Part shown: one piece after another, positions 17,122 to 25,272 of the stretch
How positions within the stretch are numbered: the first letter of the stretch is position 1
How the letters are laid out: every line of letters begins with the position of its first letter
Origin: Halorussus halophilus
GTDB taxonomy: Archaea; Halobacteriota; Halobacteria; Halobacteriales; Haladaptataceae
Reading direction: 5' to 3'
NCBI RefSeq assembly: GCF_008831545.1
Contig: NZ_CP044523.1
Span: 1,674,001-1,738,000 of the forward strand
DNA length: 64,000 nt
Position numbers and translations under genes: made by a program
Notes under the pieces: model-generated
Told to the model about the DNA's origin: nothing
Databases searched by the model: none
What the model saw: only the letters and a program-made list of their open reading frames with translations

Positions 17122-17535
17122 TCAGGCAATGCCGCCGTCCCGCAGGAGGTCGGCCGTCACGTGGACGTAGAGGACGACTGCGGTGAACAGTCCGTACACT
17201 GGCGCGAGGAGCGTCGTCGCAACGACGAGGACGCCACCGACGAGCGCGTGACTGAGCAGTCGGTGGGTTTCGAGGGTGTTCGTGTCCACGCCGTCGAAGA
17301 CCTGTTCCTGCTGGGTGAACGCGAAGACGGGGTCGGTGACGCATCGGCGCAGGTGCGACCAGTCTCCCGCGTGGAGGCGCGCCGCGACGAAGTGGTCCAA
17401 GTCGATGAAGACGCTCAGAAGGACGCCGTAGGCGACCAAAACCACTGCTTCGACTGGGAACGAGACGTCCGGGAGCGCGAAGACGAAGGAGACGGAGGCG
17501 ACCGACCCGAGGACGGCGTGTTCGTGAGACTTCAT
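17122..17535 (-). CDS. Small integral membrane protein, DUF457/YdjM-like putative metal-dependent hydrolase
   Basis: 137 residues with four hydrophobic spans. Conserved polar residues sit between them: HEHAVLGS near the N-terminus, DLDHFVAARLHAGDW in the middle and HRLLSHALVGG near residue 95, a His/Asp arrangement like the DUF457 (YdjM) family of membrane-bound putative metal-dependent hydrolases. The function of the family is poorly known. It lies 54 bp upstream of dinB on the same strand, so cotranscription is possible. Confidence 0.7.
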   Translation of the reverse strand: MKSHEHAVLGSVASVSFVFALPDVSFPVEAVVLVAYGVLLSVFIDLDHFVAARLHAGDWSHLRRCVTDPVFAFTQQEQVFDGVDTNTLETHRLLSHALVGGVLVVATTLLAPVYGLFTAVVLYVHVTADLLRDGGIA

Positions 17536-17595
17536 CGCTAGCGACGACCGACGGGAGAAAGATTAGTGTGTGGGTTCGCGCGTCAGTAGGGCTTT

Positions 17596-20232
17596 TCAGT
17601 AGGACTTACTCGTGTGGAGGGTGCCGTCCGGTTCGTAGAGGTAGACGGTGTCTCCGCTGTTGTTCCAGATGTAGCTGGTGTCCCAATAGAGTTCGCCGTC
17701 GGTACTGGAGTCGGTGCCGCTATCGGTGTACAGACGGACCGTTCCTCCTGCAGTGAGGGTGTAGTTGTCCGGGAAGGTGTAGGTGTGGCCCGCTTCGTCT
17801 TCGACGGTCCAGCCAGTCATGTCTTGGTCGGTGGAGCCAGTGTTGTCGAACTCGACCCACTCGCTGCTGGTCGAAGAGCCGTCCGCGTCGATTTCGCCGA
17901 CGACTATCTTCGAGCTACTGCCGCCACCGAGGTCCGCGGAGTTCTGCTTGTCTGCCAGCACTTCGTTGTCGTCGTAGACGTAGGCCGTGTCGCCGTCGTC
18001 GTTCCAGACGCCGATACCGTAGCCCCAGTAGAGGTCGGTGGCCGTGTCCGTTCCCTCGCCGGTGTGGACGCGAACGGTGTCGCCTGCACCGAGCGTGAAC
18101 GAGTCGGGGAAGACGTAGTCGTACCCCGCCTCGTCTTCGAGGGAGAATCCGGACATGTCGAGGACCGACGACCCCTCGTTCGTGATGTCCACCCACTCGT
18201 CGTTGAGCGTCTCTTCGTCGAGGCTCATGTCGGTGACGGAGACGCTGTACGGTGCCGGGTAGGTTCGTTTCTGCACGAGGTTCCCGCTGGCGTCGTAGAG
18301 GTACGCCGTGTCGCCGTCGTTGTTCCAGACGTAGCTGCTGCCCCAGTAGAGGTCGGTGGACGAGTCGGTGCCGCTCCCGGTGTGGAGTCGCACCGTGTCG
18401 CCGGACGCGAGGCTGAAGCTGTCGGGGAAGTTGTAGGTGTTTCCAGCCTCGTCTTCGACGGACCAACCTGTCATGTCCACGCTGTCGTCGCTGACGTTCT
18501 CGAAGTCCACCCACTCGTTGTCCCCGTCGATGCCGGGGATGATGACGTCCTGGACGCTCCACGAGGAGTCCTGCGCGAGGTTGCCGTTGCCGTCGTAGAT
18601 GGCGCATCTGTCGGCGTCGTTGTCCCAGCGGAACATCGAGGCACCCCAGTAGAGGTCGGTGGACGAGTCGGTGCCGCTGCCGGTGTGGACGCGGACGGTG
18701 TCGCCCGCCGCGAGCGAGAAACCGTCCGGGAAGGTGTAGCTCTCACCTTCCTCGTTGTCCATCGTCCACCCACTCAGGTCGAGCGAGGAGGCCCCATCGT
18801 TCGTCACGTCCACGTACTCCTCGTTCAGCGAGTCGGCGTTGCGCACGACTCGGTCGATGGAGAGGACGTACCCCGTGGAACTGCCGGAGTAGGCGCTCCA
18901 CAGCGAGAAATCGGTCGTGTTGTGGTTCGCCGAGGTGATGAAGTCGCTGTCGTCGTTGACGTTGTTCGTACTGTCCGTGACCTCGTCCTCGTTGAGGCGC
19001 AGGTCCGACCCGACGCCGCTCGCCACGTCGTCGAGGTTCGACCGCTGGGACGCTGTGGACTTGTAGCTACCCATCAGAATGACCGCTCCGCCGTCGCTGA
19101 TGAGGTTCTGCAACTCGGTTATCTCGGCGGACGTGAAGCTGTCCTCTGGACTGGTGACGATGACCGCTCTCGCGTCGGTGAGGTTCGGCCCAGTGGAGTC
19201 GCCGAAGCTGTTGATGCTCGCCAGTTCGATGCCCTGCCCTTCGAGGTACCGCTGGTAGAAGACGGTGTCTTCGGAGGAACAGGAGTGGTCGGCGTTGAAC
19301 TGGTGGTGGCCACCGTCCACGAGGACCATCCCCGAACGGTCGCCATCCGTCAGCGAGTCGATGAGGTTCGTCACGAACACGAAGTGTTCGAGGTGGTCCG
19401 ACATGTCTTCGTGGTCCTCCTGAATCGGCTGACTACCGAACAGCGCGAGGTTGTTCGCGGCATCGACGCCAACCAGCGGAATCGACCCGATCCCGTAATC
19501 GACCGCGCCGCTTTCGAGCGTCTGGGTCGCCTCCGATTCGGCCCAAATCGGGACGCGCGAATCCGCGATGGCACCACTGTTCGTCTTCACACTCGTCGTG
19601 TTCGGATGGAACGTCTGGGCCACGTCGTTGTCACGTACTTCCGAGGTGGTCGACGGGTCGCTCTGCTGCCAGACGCCAACGTCGTTCGCGCGGGCGTCGT
19701 TCTCGGCGTCCCAGTACTCGTCGGTGTTGCTCATGCTCGCACAGTAGACCCGCGCGTACCCCTGTTCGACCGCATACTTGTTGTACACGGTGTCCATCGA
19801 CCCGTCGCCGGTCCGGTCGTACCGAATCTTCGCAAGTAGCCGGTCGTACTGGTCGATCTCTTCGGACTCGGAGTCCACCGCTATCTGGACATTCGTTCCG
19901 ACCGGGAGTTCGTTCTTCGCGAAGTCAGAGGCGTTGTTCCCCCAGGTTTCGAGGTACGCCTCGTCCTCGATTCCTTCCCACCCCTCGACCTGCTCGTAGC
20001 GAGTGTTCCCCGACTTTTCGGGAGTGTCCATACCGAGCGTTCGGATGTTATACTGGGTGCCGTCGCTATCGAGTTCGACGTCTACCGTGTCACCGTCGAT
20101 GTTGTCGGTGATGGTTGCGTCGTACCACGTGCCCGACTCGAGCTTCGAATCCGCTGCGAGAGTTGTTCCAGTGCTGACCGATGTGGTCGTCACCGCTCCG
20201 GCCAACAGCTTGAGATAACTTCGCCGTTGCAT
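17596..20232 (-). CDS. Tat-exported protein: thermonuclease-like domain plus four lamin-tail domains
   Basis: 878 residues. It starts with a twin-arginine signal (QRRSYLKLLAGA), so it is exported folded. Residues about 35-190 resemble a staphylococcal-nuclease (SNase) fold: DATITDNIDGDTVDVEL, NIRTLGMDTPE, YDRLLAKI and a C-terminal GVW. Residues about 215-430 look like a Rossmann-type module (GMVLVDGGHHQFNAD, ARAVIVTSPEDSFTSAEI) of the DUF4350 kind. Four lamin-tail (LTD) repeats follow, each with EWVDxxN, MSGWxxEDEAG, FPDxFxLxxGDTVRxHTG and a WNNDGDTAYLYD strand. The ATG at 20232 is preferred because a TATA-like TATTTA lies about 35 nt upstream. Confidence 0.85.
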   Translation of the reverse strand: MQRRSYLKLLAGAVTTTSVSTGTTLAADSKLESGTWYDATITDNIDGDTVDVELDSDGTQYNIRTLGMDTPEKSGNTRYEQVEGWEGIEDEAYLETWGNNASDFAKNELPVGTNVQIAVDSESEEIDQYDRLLAKIRYDRTGDGSMDTVYNKYAVEQGYARVYCASMSNTDEYWDAENDARANDVGVWQQSDPSTTSEVRDNDVAQTFHPNTTSVKTNSGAIADSRVPIWAESEATQTLESGAVDYGIGSIPLVGVDAANNLALFGSQPIQEDHEDMSDHLEHFVFVTNLIDSLTDGDRSGMVLVDGGHHQFNADHSCSSEDTVFYQRYLEGQGIELASINSFGDSTGPNLTDARAVIVTSPEDSFTSAEITELQNLISDGGAVILMGSYKSTASQRSNLDDVASGVGSDLRLNEDEVTDSTNNVNDDSDFITSANHNTTDFSLWSAYSGSSTGYVLSIDRVVRNADSLNEEYVDVTNDGASSLDLSGWTMDNEEGESYTFPDGFSLAAGDTVRVHTGSGTDSSTDLYWGASMFRWDNDADRCAIYDGNGNLAQDSSWSVQDVIIPGIDGDNEWVDFENVSDDSVDMTGWSVEDEAGNTYNFPDSFSLASGDTVRLHTGSGTDSSTDLYWGSSYVWNNDGDTAYLYDASGNLVQKRTYPAPYSVSVTDMSLDEETLNDEWVDITNEGSSVLDMSGFSLEDEAGYDYVFPDSFTLGAGDTVRVHTGEGTDTATDLYWGYGIGVWNDDGDTAYVYDDNEVLADKQNSADLGGGSSSKIVVGEIDADGSSTSSEWVEFDNTGSTDQDMTGWTVEDEAGHTYTFPDNYTLTAGGTVRLYTDSGTDSSTDGELYWDTSYIWNNSGDTVYLYEPDGTLHTSKSY

Positions 20233-20474
20233 GACGTAAACCGACCAAACCGCTCTGCTCATAAATATTTACTTGAGAAACTACTAACATAAGTTCGATT
20301 ATCGATGGTATTTCTGTCTATACCAATTATAGTTCTTAGTTTTTAAATCAGTAATAATATGCCCGCGCGTAGAAAAACGACGGCGGAAAACCAGTTCGAC
20401 CTCGTGGTACACGAAGTTTCCCAACGGACCTCAAAGCATTTATTCACGACGCCGCAAACGAGAAGCGAGCAAAG

Positions 20475-20708
20475 ATGTCACGCGACCGACTTTCGGCGGC
20501 GAAGACGAGCGACTCGGCCAGCATCGGGCGAAATTTCCTCGACGCGGTCGGTGCGGGAGTGCTGATGCTCGTCGTCGGGTTCGTAGTCATCAGCATCTTC
20601 GCTATCCTGCCGTCGTATCTCGGGATGACAGAACTGTTGGTCATCCTCGCCGTCGTCGGTTTCGGCGGCATGTACGCGATTCTGAAGCTCAACGACCTCC
20701 GGCGGTAG
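20475..20708 (+). CDS. Small two-span membrane protein
   Basis: 77 residues with hydrophilic ends and two transmembrane helices at about residues 26-48 and 51-70 (VGAGVLMLVVGFVVISIFAI, TELLVILAVVGFGGMYAIL). A TATTTATTC-type TATA box lies about 30 nt before the ATG, indicating a leaderless mRNA. The AT-rich 240-bp gap before it serves as a divergent promoter region with the lamin-tail gene. I do not recognise a named family. Confidence 0.7.
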   Translation: MSRDRLSAAKTSDSASIGRNFLDAVGAGVLMLVVGFVVISIFAILPSYLGMTELLVILAVVGFGGMYAILKLNDLRR

Positions 20709-20760
20709 TGAAACCCGTCGAGTCGAGTAGTTTTTCCGGCGGCCGCTCTCTCCTTGAGGT

Positions 20761-21330
20761 ATGGAAGACGACGGGAGCTATCGCGTGCTCGCTGCGCCGG
20801 AGGTCGGTGGACTTCGCCTGCTCGACCGGGAGACGTACGAACCGGTCGTCACTGCGGAGTCGGGTCACGACGCGTCGGTAGACGCACTCGAACCGGGCTA
20901 TCTCGTGGATGTCAACTTGGATTGGTCTACGAGCGAGCCGACGATTCAGTCGTTTTCAGTTCGAAGAGAGACGCTGTACGTCTTCGCGGACGAAATCGAC
21001 CCCGTGTTCGAGGTCGCCCAAGAGGCGTGGGCCGACGCACAGATGGCTGGCGACTCGATGAACAGTCGCGTGACTCGCAACACAGACAACGAGGTGAACG
21101 GCGTGCTGTACGTGTTCGGCGAGAGCGAGATGACCAGCATGTTCGAGTCGTTCCGAGACGGGTCGCGGCCACTGGAACCGCTTGTGGACAAGGTGAACGA
21201 ACGTGAGGGAGATGAGGAGAGGGGGGTGTTCGTGCTTCGGCCAGCGATCGAGGAATTCGTCATCGTCGTGATTGCGTTGGCGAAAGGTGGGACGTATGCG
21301 AGGACGATTCGGGATACGTACGAGTTGTGA
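20761..21330 (+). CDS. Conserved haloarchaeal protein, possibly DUF6663
   Basis: 189 residues, soluble and acidic, with alternating beta strands at the start (YRVLAAPEVGGLRLLD, YLVDVNLDW) and helices toward the end (AIEEFVIVVIALAKGGTYARTIRDTYEL). I associate this pattern with a Halobacteria-only family (DUF6663 from memory) of unknown role. No catalytic motif is apparent. It follows the small membrane protein by 52 bp and could share its transcript. Confidence 0.65.
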   Translation: MEDDGSYRVLAAPEVGGLRLLDRETYEPVVTAESGHDASVDALEPGYLVDVNLDWSTSEPTIQSFSVRRETLYVFADEIDPVFEVAQEAWADAQMAGDSMNSRVTRNTDNEVNGVLYVFGESEMTSMFESFRDGSRPLEPLVDKVNEREGDEERGVFVLRPAIEEFVIVVIALAKGGTYARTIRDTYEL

Positions 21331-21622
21331 GGGTTAGAGAATTGGGCGGGGTCAGGAGCATACTAGCGGCTACTGTAACTGGGCGTATTGTTCGTCACAA
21401 GAAGCCGGGTGGAAAGAGTTTGAACTACGTCAAGAGGTTCCGGAGTGCTCGCTCCGCTGTCGTTCTAGAGAGTGTCGCGCCCCTATACTGGCTAAAATCA
21501 GGGTTTTAGGGCCTCACTTCCGAACATAGGTCTTGTAGCTCTATTCGTTTTACTGACAGAATTCACAGCTCACAAAGTGGCGAGCAGACAAACTGTTCGC
21601 CGAGTAGTTCGCGGAAAAGGTA

Positions 21623-21801
21623 TGGGGTCGAAGGGATTTGAACCCCTGATCGACTGATATCTCCGGTGTGTGCGCCTCGGAACTCCAGAGGGTCGTCAAC
21701 GCGACCGATGATCAGTCGGTCGCTCAGTATATCAGCTGGAGTTTCGTCGTCGGCGCGTTGCCTCTGGAGTCAGTCGCCATTCCGGGCTTGGCCACGACCC
21801 C
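21623..21801 (-). tRNA. tRNA-Trp (CCA) precursor with 105-nt intron
   Basis: Exon 1 (21764-21801) runs from GGGGTCGTGGCC through the anticodon stem ACTGA and loop CTCCAG; exon 2 (21623-21658) resumes ATCAGT and ends CGACCCC plus discriminator A. Acceptor GGGGTCG/CGACCCC and T arm AGGGG-TTCAAAT-CCCTT pair. The intron (21659-21763) interrupts after position 37. It contains an 8-bp hairpin (GCGACCGA/TCGGTCGC at 21701-21723) and several CTGA and GACGA motifs resembling box D and box C. Haloarchaeal tRNA-Trp introns are known to carry a C/D-box guide for methylating the tRNA itself. Confidence 0.92.
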
Positions 21802-21844
21802 GCATGATTTCGTTGGTCGATTCGCCCTAAAGGGGTTTCGATTC

Positions 21845-22072
21845 TCAGTCCTCGTCGGTCTCGGACCAATCGCACTCTTGGCACTTCCATCCGGTGACGA
21901 ACGCCGTCACGCTCGGCATGTAGCCGACTTTCAGCACGTCACTGCCACATTCCGGACACTCTCGGTCGGCGTCTTCGATGGCTTCGGCGTCCATCACGTC
22001 GTCGCCTTCGATAATCTCGGCGAGTGCCTTCGGCGTCACCATGCGACCCTGCACGACGCGGTTGCCGGTCAT
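21845..22072 (-). CDS. Small zinc-ribbon protein, DUF5795-like
   Basis: 75 residues. The N-terminal half (VVQGRMVTPKALAEIIEGDDVMDA) precedes a zinc ribbon formed by CPECG and, after a beta turn (YMPSVTAFVTGW), CQECDW. The order matches DUF5795, a haloarchaeal family of unknown function that I recall occurring beside DUF5794 as it does here. It could bind RNA or protein. It lies 75 bp downstream of the DUF5794-like gene on the same strand and 43 bp before tRNA-Trp. Confidence 0.78.
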   Translation of the reverse strand: MTGNRVVQGRMVTPKALAEIIEGDDVMDAEAIEDADRECPECGSDVLKVGYMPSVTAFVTGWKCQECDWSETDED

Positions 22073-22146
22073 GTTCGCAACGAAGAGACAAACAGTGATA
22101 CGCCTTGTCCTCCGCGGTCGGAGTCCGTTTCAGCGACTCTCTACAG

Positions 22147-23118
22147 CTACGGTTCGCGCGCTGCGTCCGAATCTTCGCCGGGGTAGCCGTATCCGGCTTC
22201 TTCGGGGTCGGTCTGGGAGTCACCTGCACCGTCGGTGACCATCGCTTGCGCACCCGTTCCGGAACTACGTCGCGCACTCGTCCCGTCCGGCGTCGGCGAC
22301 GGGTCAGACAGAGGTTGCACGTCGGAGAGTTCGTCGTCGTTCTCCTCCACGTCGAATTCGCCGTCCTCGACGCCTTCCACCTCGCTCTGGGAACTGGGGT
22401 CGTAGGCCAGTAGACTGGTCACGGCCAGCACGACCAGTGGGGCCTGTCCGAGCGGATGGCCGAGTATCGACAACGGGAGCAGTCCTAGCGCGACGGCGCT
22501 CCCGAAGCGGAAGCGGTCGATGTCCACGACGCCGCGGAGCCACGGACTCGTTAGGGCGACAGCCATTGCGAAGCCGACACCGACCCCAGCGGCCGCGGCC
22601 GCGTGTAGAATCCGCTCGGCGTTGGCCAGTCCGAGTTGGATTCCAGTGAGCCCACTTGGTTGGAAGCTCGCTATCATACCCAAGCCGACGATGACCGCCG
22701 GACGGGGTAGGTACTCGCCGATGGTCGAACTCGCGGTCTTCGCGGCGATGGCCGCCATCACGAGCGCGGCGAATCGCTTGAAGAGTTCGAGGTTCAGCAC
22801 GCTCTCGATAGTCGGCGCGAAGGCGGCTTCGAGCGCCGCCAAGCCGATTATACCGACGCCGACGATACCGACCGAGAGTGCCTGCTCACGCGGCGAACCG
22901 TCCATCTCGGCGAGGATGACGGCGACCGTGGCACTCCCGCCGAAGACGAGCAGTCCGACTTGCAGGATGCCCGCGGGGCTGGAGAGCGCGCCAGCCAACA
23001 CCAGCGCGGGGAAGATGCCATCGACCAGCGGCAGGCCCATGACCGTCGCGAGCAACTTCGTCGCGCCACCGACCTGCCGCTCCATGCGTAGGGCGACCGG
23101 ATGTTGTGAGCTACTCAT
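22147..23118 (-). CDS. Polytopic membrane protein, DUF5794-like
   Basis: 323 residues. About seven hydrophobic spans occupy residues 15-245 (LVDGIFPALVLAGALSSPAG, LQVGLLVFGGSATVAVILAEM, ALGLLPLSILGHP), followed by an acidic cytoplasmic tail rich in Glu, Asp and Ser. The arrangement matches DUF5794 membrane proteins of Halobacteria, which have no assigned function. The ATG at 23118 opens MSSSQHPVALRMERQVGG; upstream in-frame sequence is basic and proline-rich and is rejected. Gene order with the DUF5795-like zinc ribbon suggests a functional pair. Confidence 0.78.
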   Translation of the reverse strand: MSSSQHPVALRMERQVGGATKLLATVMGLPLVDGIFPALVLAGALSSPAGILQVGLLVFGGSATVAVILAEMDGSPREQALSVGIVGVGIIGLAALEAAFAPTIESVLNLELFKRFAALVMAAIAAKTASSTIGEYLPRPAVIVGLGMIASFQPSGLTGIQLGLANAERILHAAAAAGVGVGFAMAVALTSPWLRGVVDIDRFRFGSAVALGLLPLSILGHPLGQAPLVVLAVTSLLAYDPSSQSEVEGVEDGEFDVEENDDELSDVQPLSDPSPTPDGTSARRSSGTGAQAMVTDGAGDSQTDPEEAGYGYPGEDSDAAREP

Positions 23119-23339
23119 TCGTTCTAACTCGCGTGACCGTGACCTTCGGCCGAATGGTAGTGACGTTCGCGGTACCGGTGGTGGCGGTGGTCTGCACAGC
23201 CGAACTGCCGCCGTCGTCCCACGAATAGATTGTCTACCAGTGTAAGGTTCCCACCTGCGAAAATCGGTTTCCGAAAGCTGCCGGAGTCGCTGGTCGTCTG
23301 ACCGGCAATGCGTGCGGTGGTGGGACTGGTAGCGTCCAT
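23111..23339 (-). pseudogene. Possible remnant of an exported or surface protein gene
   Basis: Within the 475-bp gap 23119-23593 two minus-strand frames look protein-like in succession. One (from 23339) reads MDATSPTTARIAGQTTSD and later FAGGNLTLVDN. The next frame (23233 to a TAG at 23113-23111) reads TIYSWDDGGSSAVQTTATTG then TANVTTIRPKVTVTRV, resembling the end of a PKD/Ig-like extracellular domain. A stop and a frameshift separate them. This may be a decayed gene; chance is not excluded. The rest of the gap (23340-23593) is promoter-like with AT-rich stretches. Confidence 0.3.
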
Positions 23340-23593
23340 ACTCCAACAAAACGCAGTTTCGAGCATAAACGTTGCGTGAGAGGGAACCTCAATCAACAGC
23401 GATGAATCAGCTTTACTTAAGTACAATTTTGAAATATCGGTATTTTCGGCCCCTGGTTTCGTGAATTCGTAACCTCGTCTCCGAACCCGAAGCGACGAGA
23501 ATGTATGCAAATACGTGAGTATCTTGGCTGAGAAGAGGCGACAAACCGGCAGTATCTCGCAACGCTTTTCACGCCCCTCGTCTTTTGGCTTAT

Positions 23594-25087
23594 ATGGCGA
23601 GAGATTCTCGACCCGAGGGCCAGTACACCGACAAGCTACGGGTCCCCGAGGCACTGACCTTCGACGACGTGTTGCTTCGACCGAAAGAGAGCCGCGTCGA
23701 ACCCGACGAGGCCGACGTATCGACGCGCGTCTCTACCAACGTCGAGTTGAACGTCCCCGTCCTCTCGGCGGCGATGGACACCGTCACCGAAGGCGAGTTG
23801 GCAGTCGAGATGGCCCGACAGGGTGGTCTCGGCGTTCTTCACCGCAACATGGACCTCGACGAGGTCGTCTCTGAGGTCGAGTACGTCAAGCGTGCCGACG
23901 AACTCATCATCCGCGACGTGGTGACCGCGAGTCCCGACCAGACCGTTCGCGAAGTGGACGCGATGATGGAGAATGCTGGCGTCTCCGGCGCACCAGTCGT
24001 GGACGAAGACGACGAAGTTCTCGGTATCATCTCGGGGACGGACATCCGACCGTACCTCGAAGTCGGCGACGCCGACGAAGTTCGGGAGGCGATGACCGAC
24101 GAAGTCATAACGGCCACCGAGGGCGTCACCGCTCGCGAGGCGCTCGAACTGATGTACGAACACAAGATAGAGCGCGTCCCCATCGTGGACGACGAGGACC
24201 GACTCACCGGTCTCGTCACGATGCAGAAGATTCTCCAGCGCCGCGAGTACGGCAACGCTGCCCGCGACGACGACGGAAGCCTACTCTGCGGCGTGGCCGT
24301 CGGTCCCTTCGAAACCGACCGAGCAGTCGCCGTGGACGATGCGGGCGCGGACGTACTCTTCATCGACTGTGCGCACGCGCACAACCTAAACGTCATCGAC
24401 GGCGCACGAGACATCAAGGAATCCGTCGAGGCCGACGTGGTGGTCGGCAACATCGGGACAGCGGAAGCCGCCGAGGACATCGTTGGCTTCGCGGACGGTC
24501 TGAAGGTAGGCATCGGCCCCGGCTCCATCTGTACGACGCGCGTCGTCTCCGGGTCGGGAATGCCCCAGATTACGGCCGTCGCGCAGGTCGCAGACGTCGC
24601 CGCCGACCACGATGTGCCGGTCATCGCAGATGGTGGGATTCGATACTCCGGCGACGCTATCAAGGCCATCGCAGCCGGTGCGGACGCCGTGATGCTCGGC
24701 TCGTACTTCGCGGGCACCGACGAGGCACCTGGGCGAGTCATCACCATCGAGGGCAAGAAGTACAAGCAGTACCGCGGCATGGGGTCGGTCGGTGCGATGC
24801 AGTCGGGCGACGGGGACCGATACCTCAAGGACGAACCGGACGAGGAAGACGAGTACGTCCCGGAAGGCGTCGAGGCCGCCAAACCGTACAAGGGAAGTCT
24901 CGAAGGCGAACTCCACCAACTCGTCGGCGGGATGCAGTCCGGCATGGGGTACGTCGGTGCCGAGACGATTCCGGAGTTCAAAGAGCGCAGCGAATTCGTG
25001 CGCGTCTCTTCGGCCGGACAGCAGGAGAGCCACGCACACGACGTGATGATTACCGACGAAGCGCCGAACTACAGTCCCGGCGAATAG
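23594..25087 (+). CDS. guaB: IMP dehydrogenase
   Basis: 497 residues, normal length. It converts IMP to XMP with NAD+, the first committed step to GMP. Domains: TIM barrel split by two CBS domains at about residues 105-220 ([36 protein letters not shown]). The catalytic loop is [18 protein letters not shown] with the active-site Cys, followed by [11 protein letters not shown] and the flap [10 protein letters not shown]. The ATG at 23594 gives [25 protein letters not shown]... as in relatives; a start three codons earlier is less likely. Monocistronic by spacing. Confidence 0.96.
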   Translation: MARDSRPEGQYTDKLRVPEALTFDDVLLRPKESRVEPDEADVSTRVSTNVELNVPVLSAAMDTVTEGELAVEMARQGGLGVLHRNMDLDEVVSEVEYVKRADELIIRDVVTASPDQTVREVDAMMENAGVSGAPVVDEDDEVLGIISGTDIRPYLEVGDADEVREAMTDEVITATEGVTAREALELMYEHKIERVPIVDDEDRLTGLVTMQKILQRREYGNAARDDDGSLLCGVAVGPFETDRAVAVDDAGADVLFIDCAHAHNLNVIDGARDIKESVEADVVVGNIGTAEAAEDIVGFADGLKVGIGPGSICTTRVVSGSGMPQITAVAQVADVAADHDVPVIADGGIRYSGDAIKAIAAGADAVMLGSYFAGTDEAPGRVITIEGKKYKQYRGMGSVGAMQSGDGDRYLKDEPDEEDEYVPEGVEAAKPYKGSLEGELHQLVGGMQSGMGYVGAETIPEFKERSEFVRVSSAGQQESHAHDVMITDEAPNYSPGE

Positions 25088-25272
25088 TCAGGCCGAGCGA
25101 GTTCTCGTTCTCTTCTGCAGTTCTCCCTATCGGGTGATTGGGCCGTTCAGCAACGGCAGCCACGATAATCGTTAACTTACGATACTAACTGGGTTGAAGC
25201 ACAAATTAGGCACTATTTTAATTTATACTTGGTGGCACAAATATTATTAATTCTTCATTCGTTTAATAGTCC

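Noticed and set aside
17614-19839. A 741-codon open frame on the plus strand
   Set aside because: It is antisense to the lamin-tail gene, whose domains are clearly recognisable; the frame is a by-product of GC-rich codon use and its protein is valine/arginine-rich without known motifs.
21327-21509. A 60-codon frame ending VLESVAPLYWLKSGF before tRNA-Trp
   Set aside because: It starts within the preceding gene's stop region, is basic, and has no family signature I know; possible remnant but unsupported.
25205-25215. TTAGGC half-site upstream of the M14-like gene considered as a DtxR operator
   Set aside because: Only one arm is present; the GCCTAA partner is missing.
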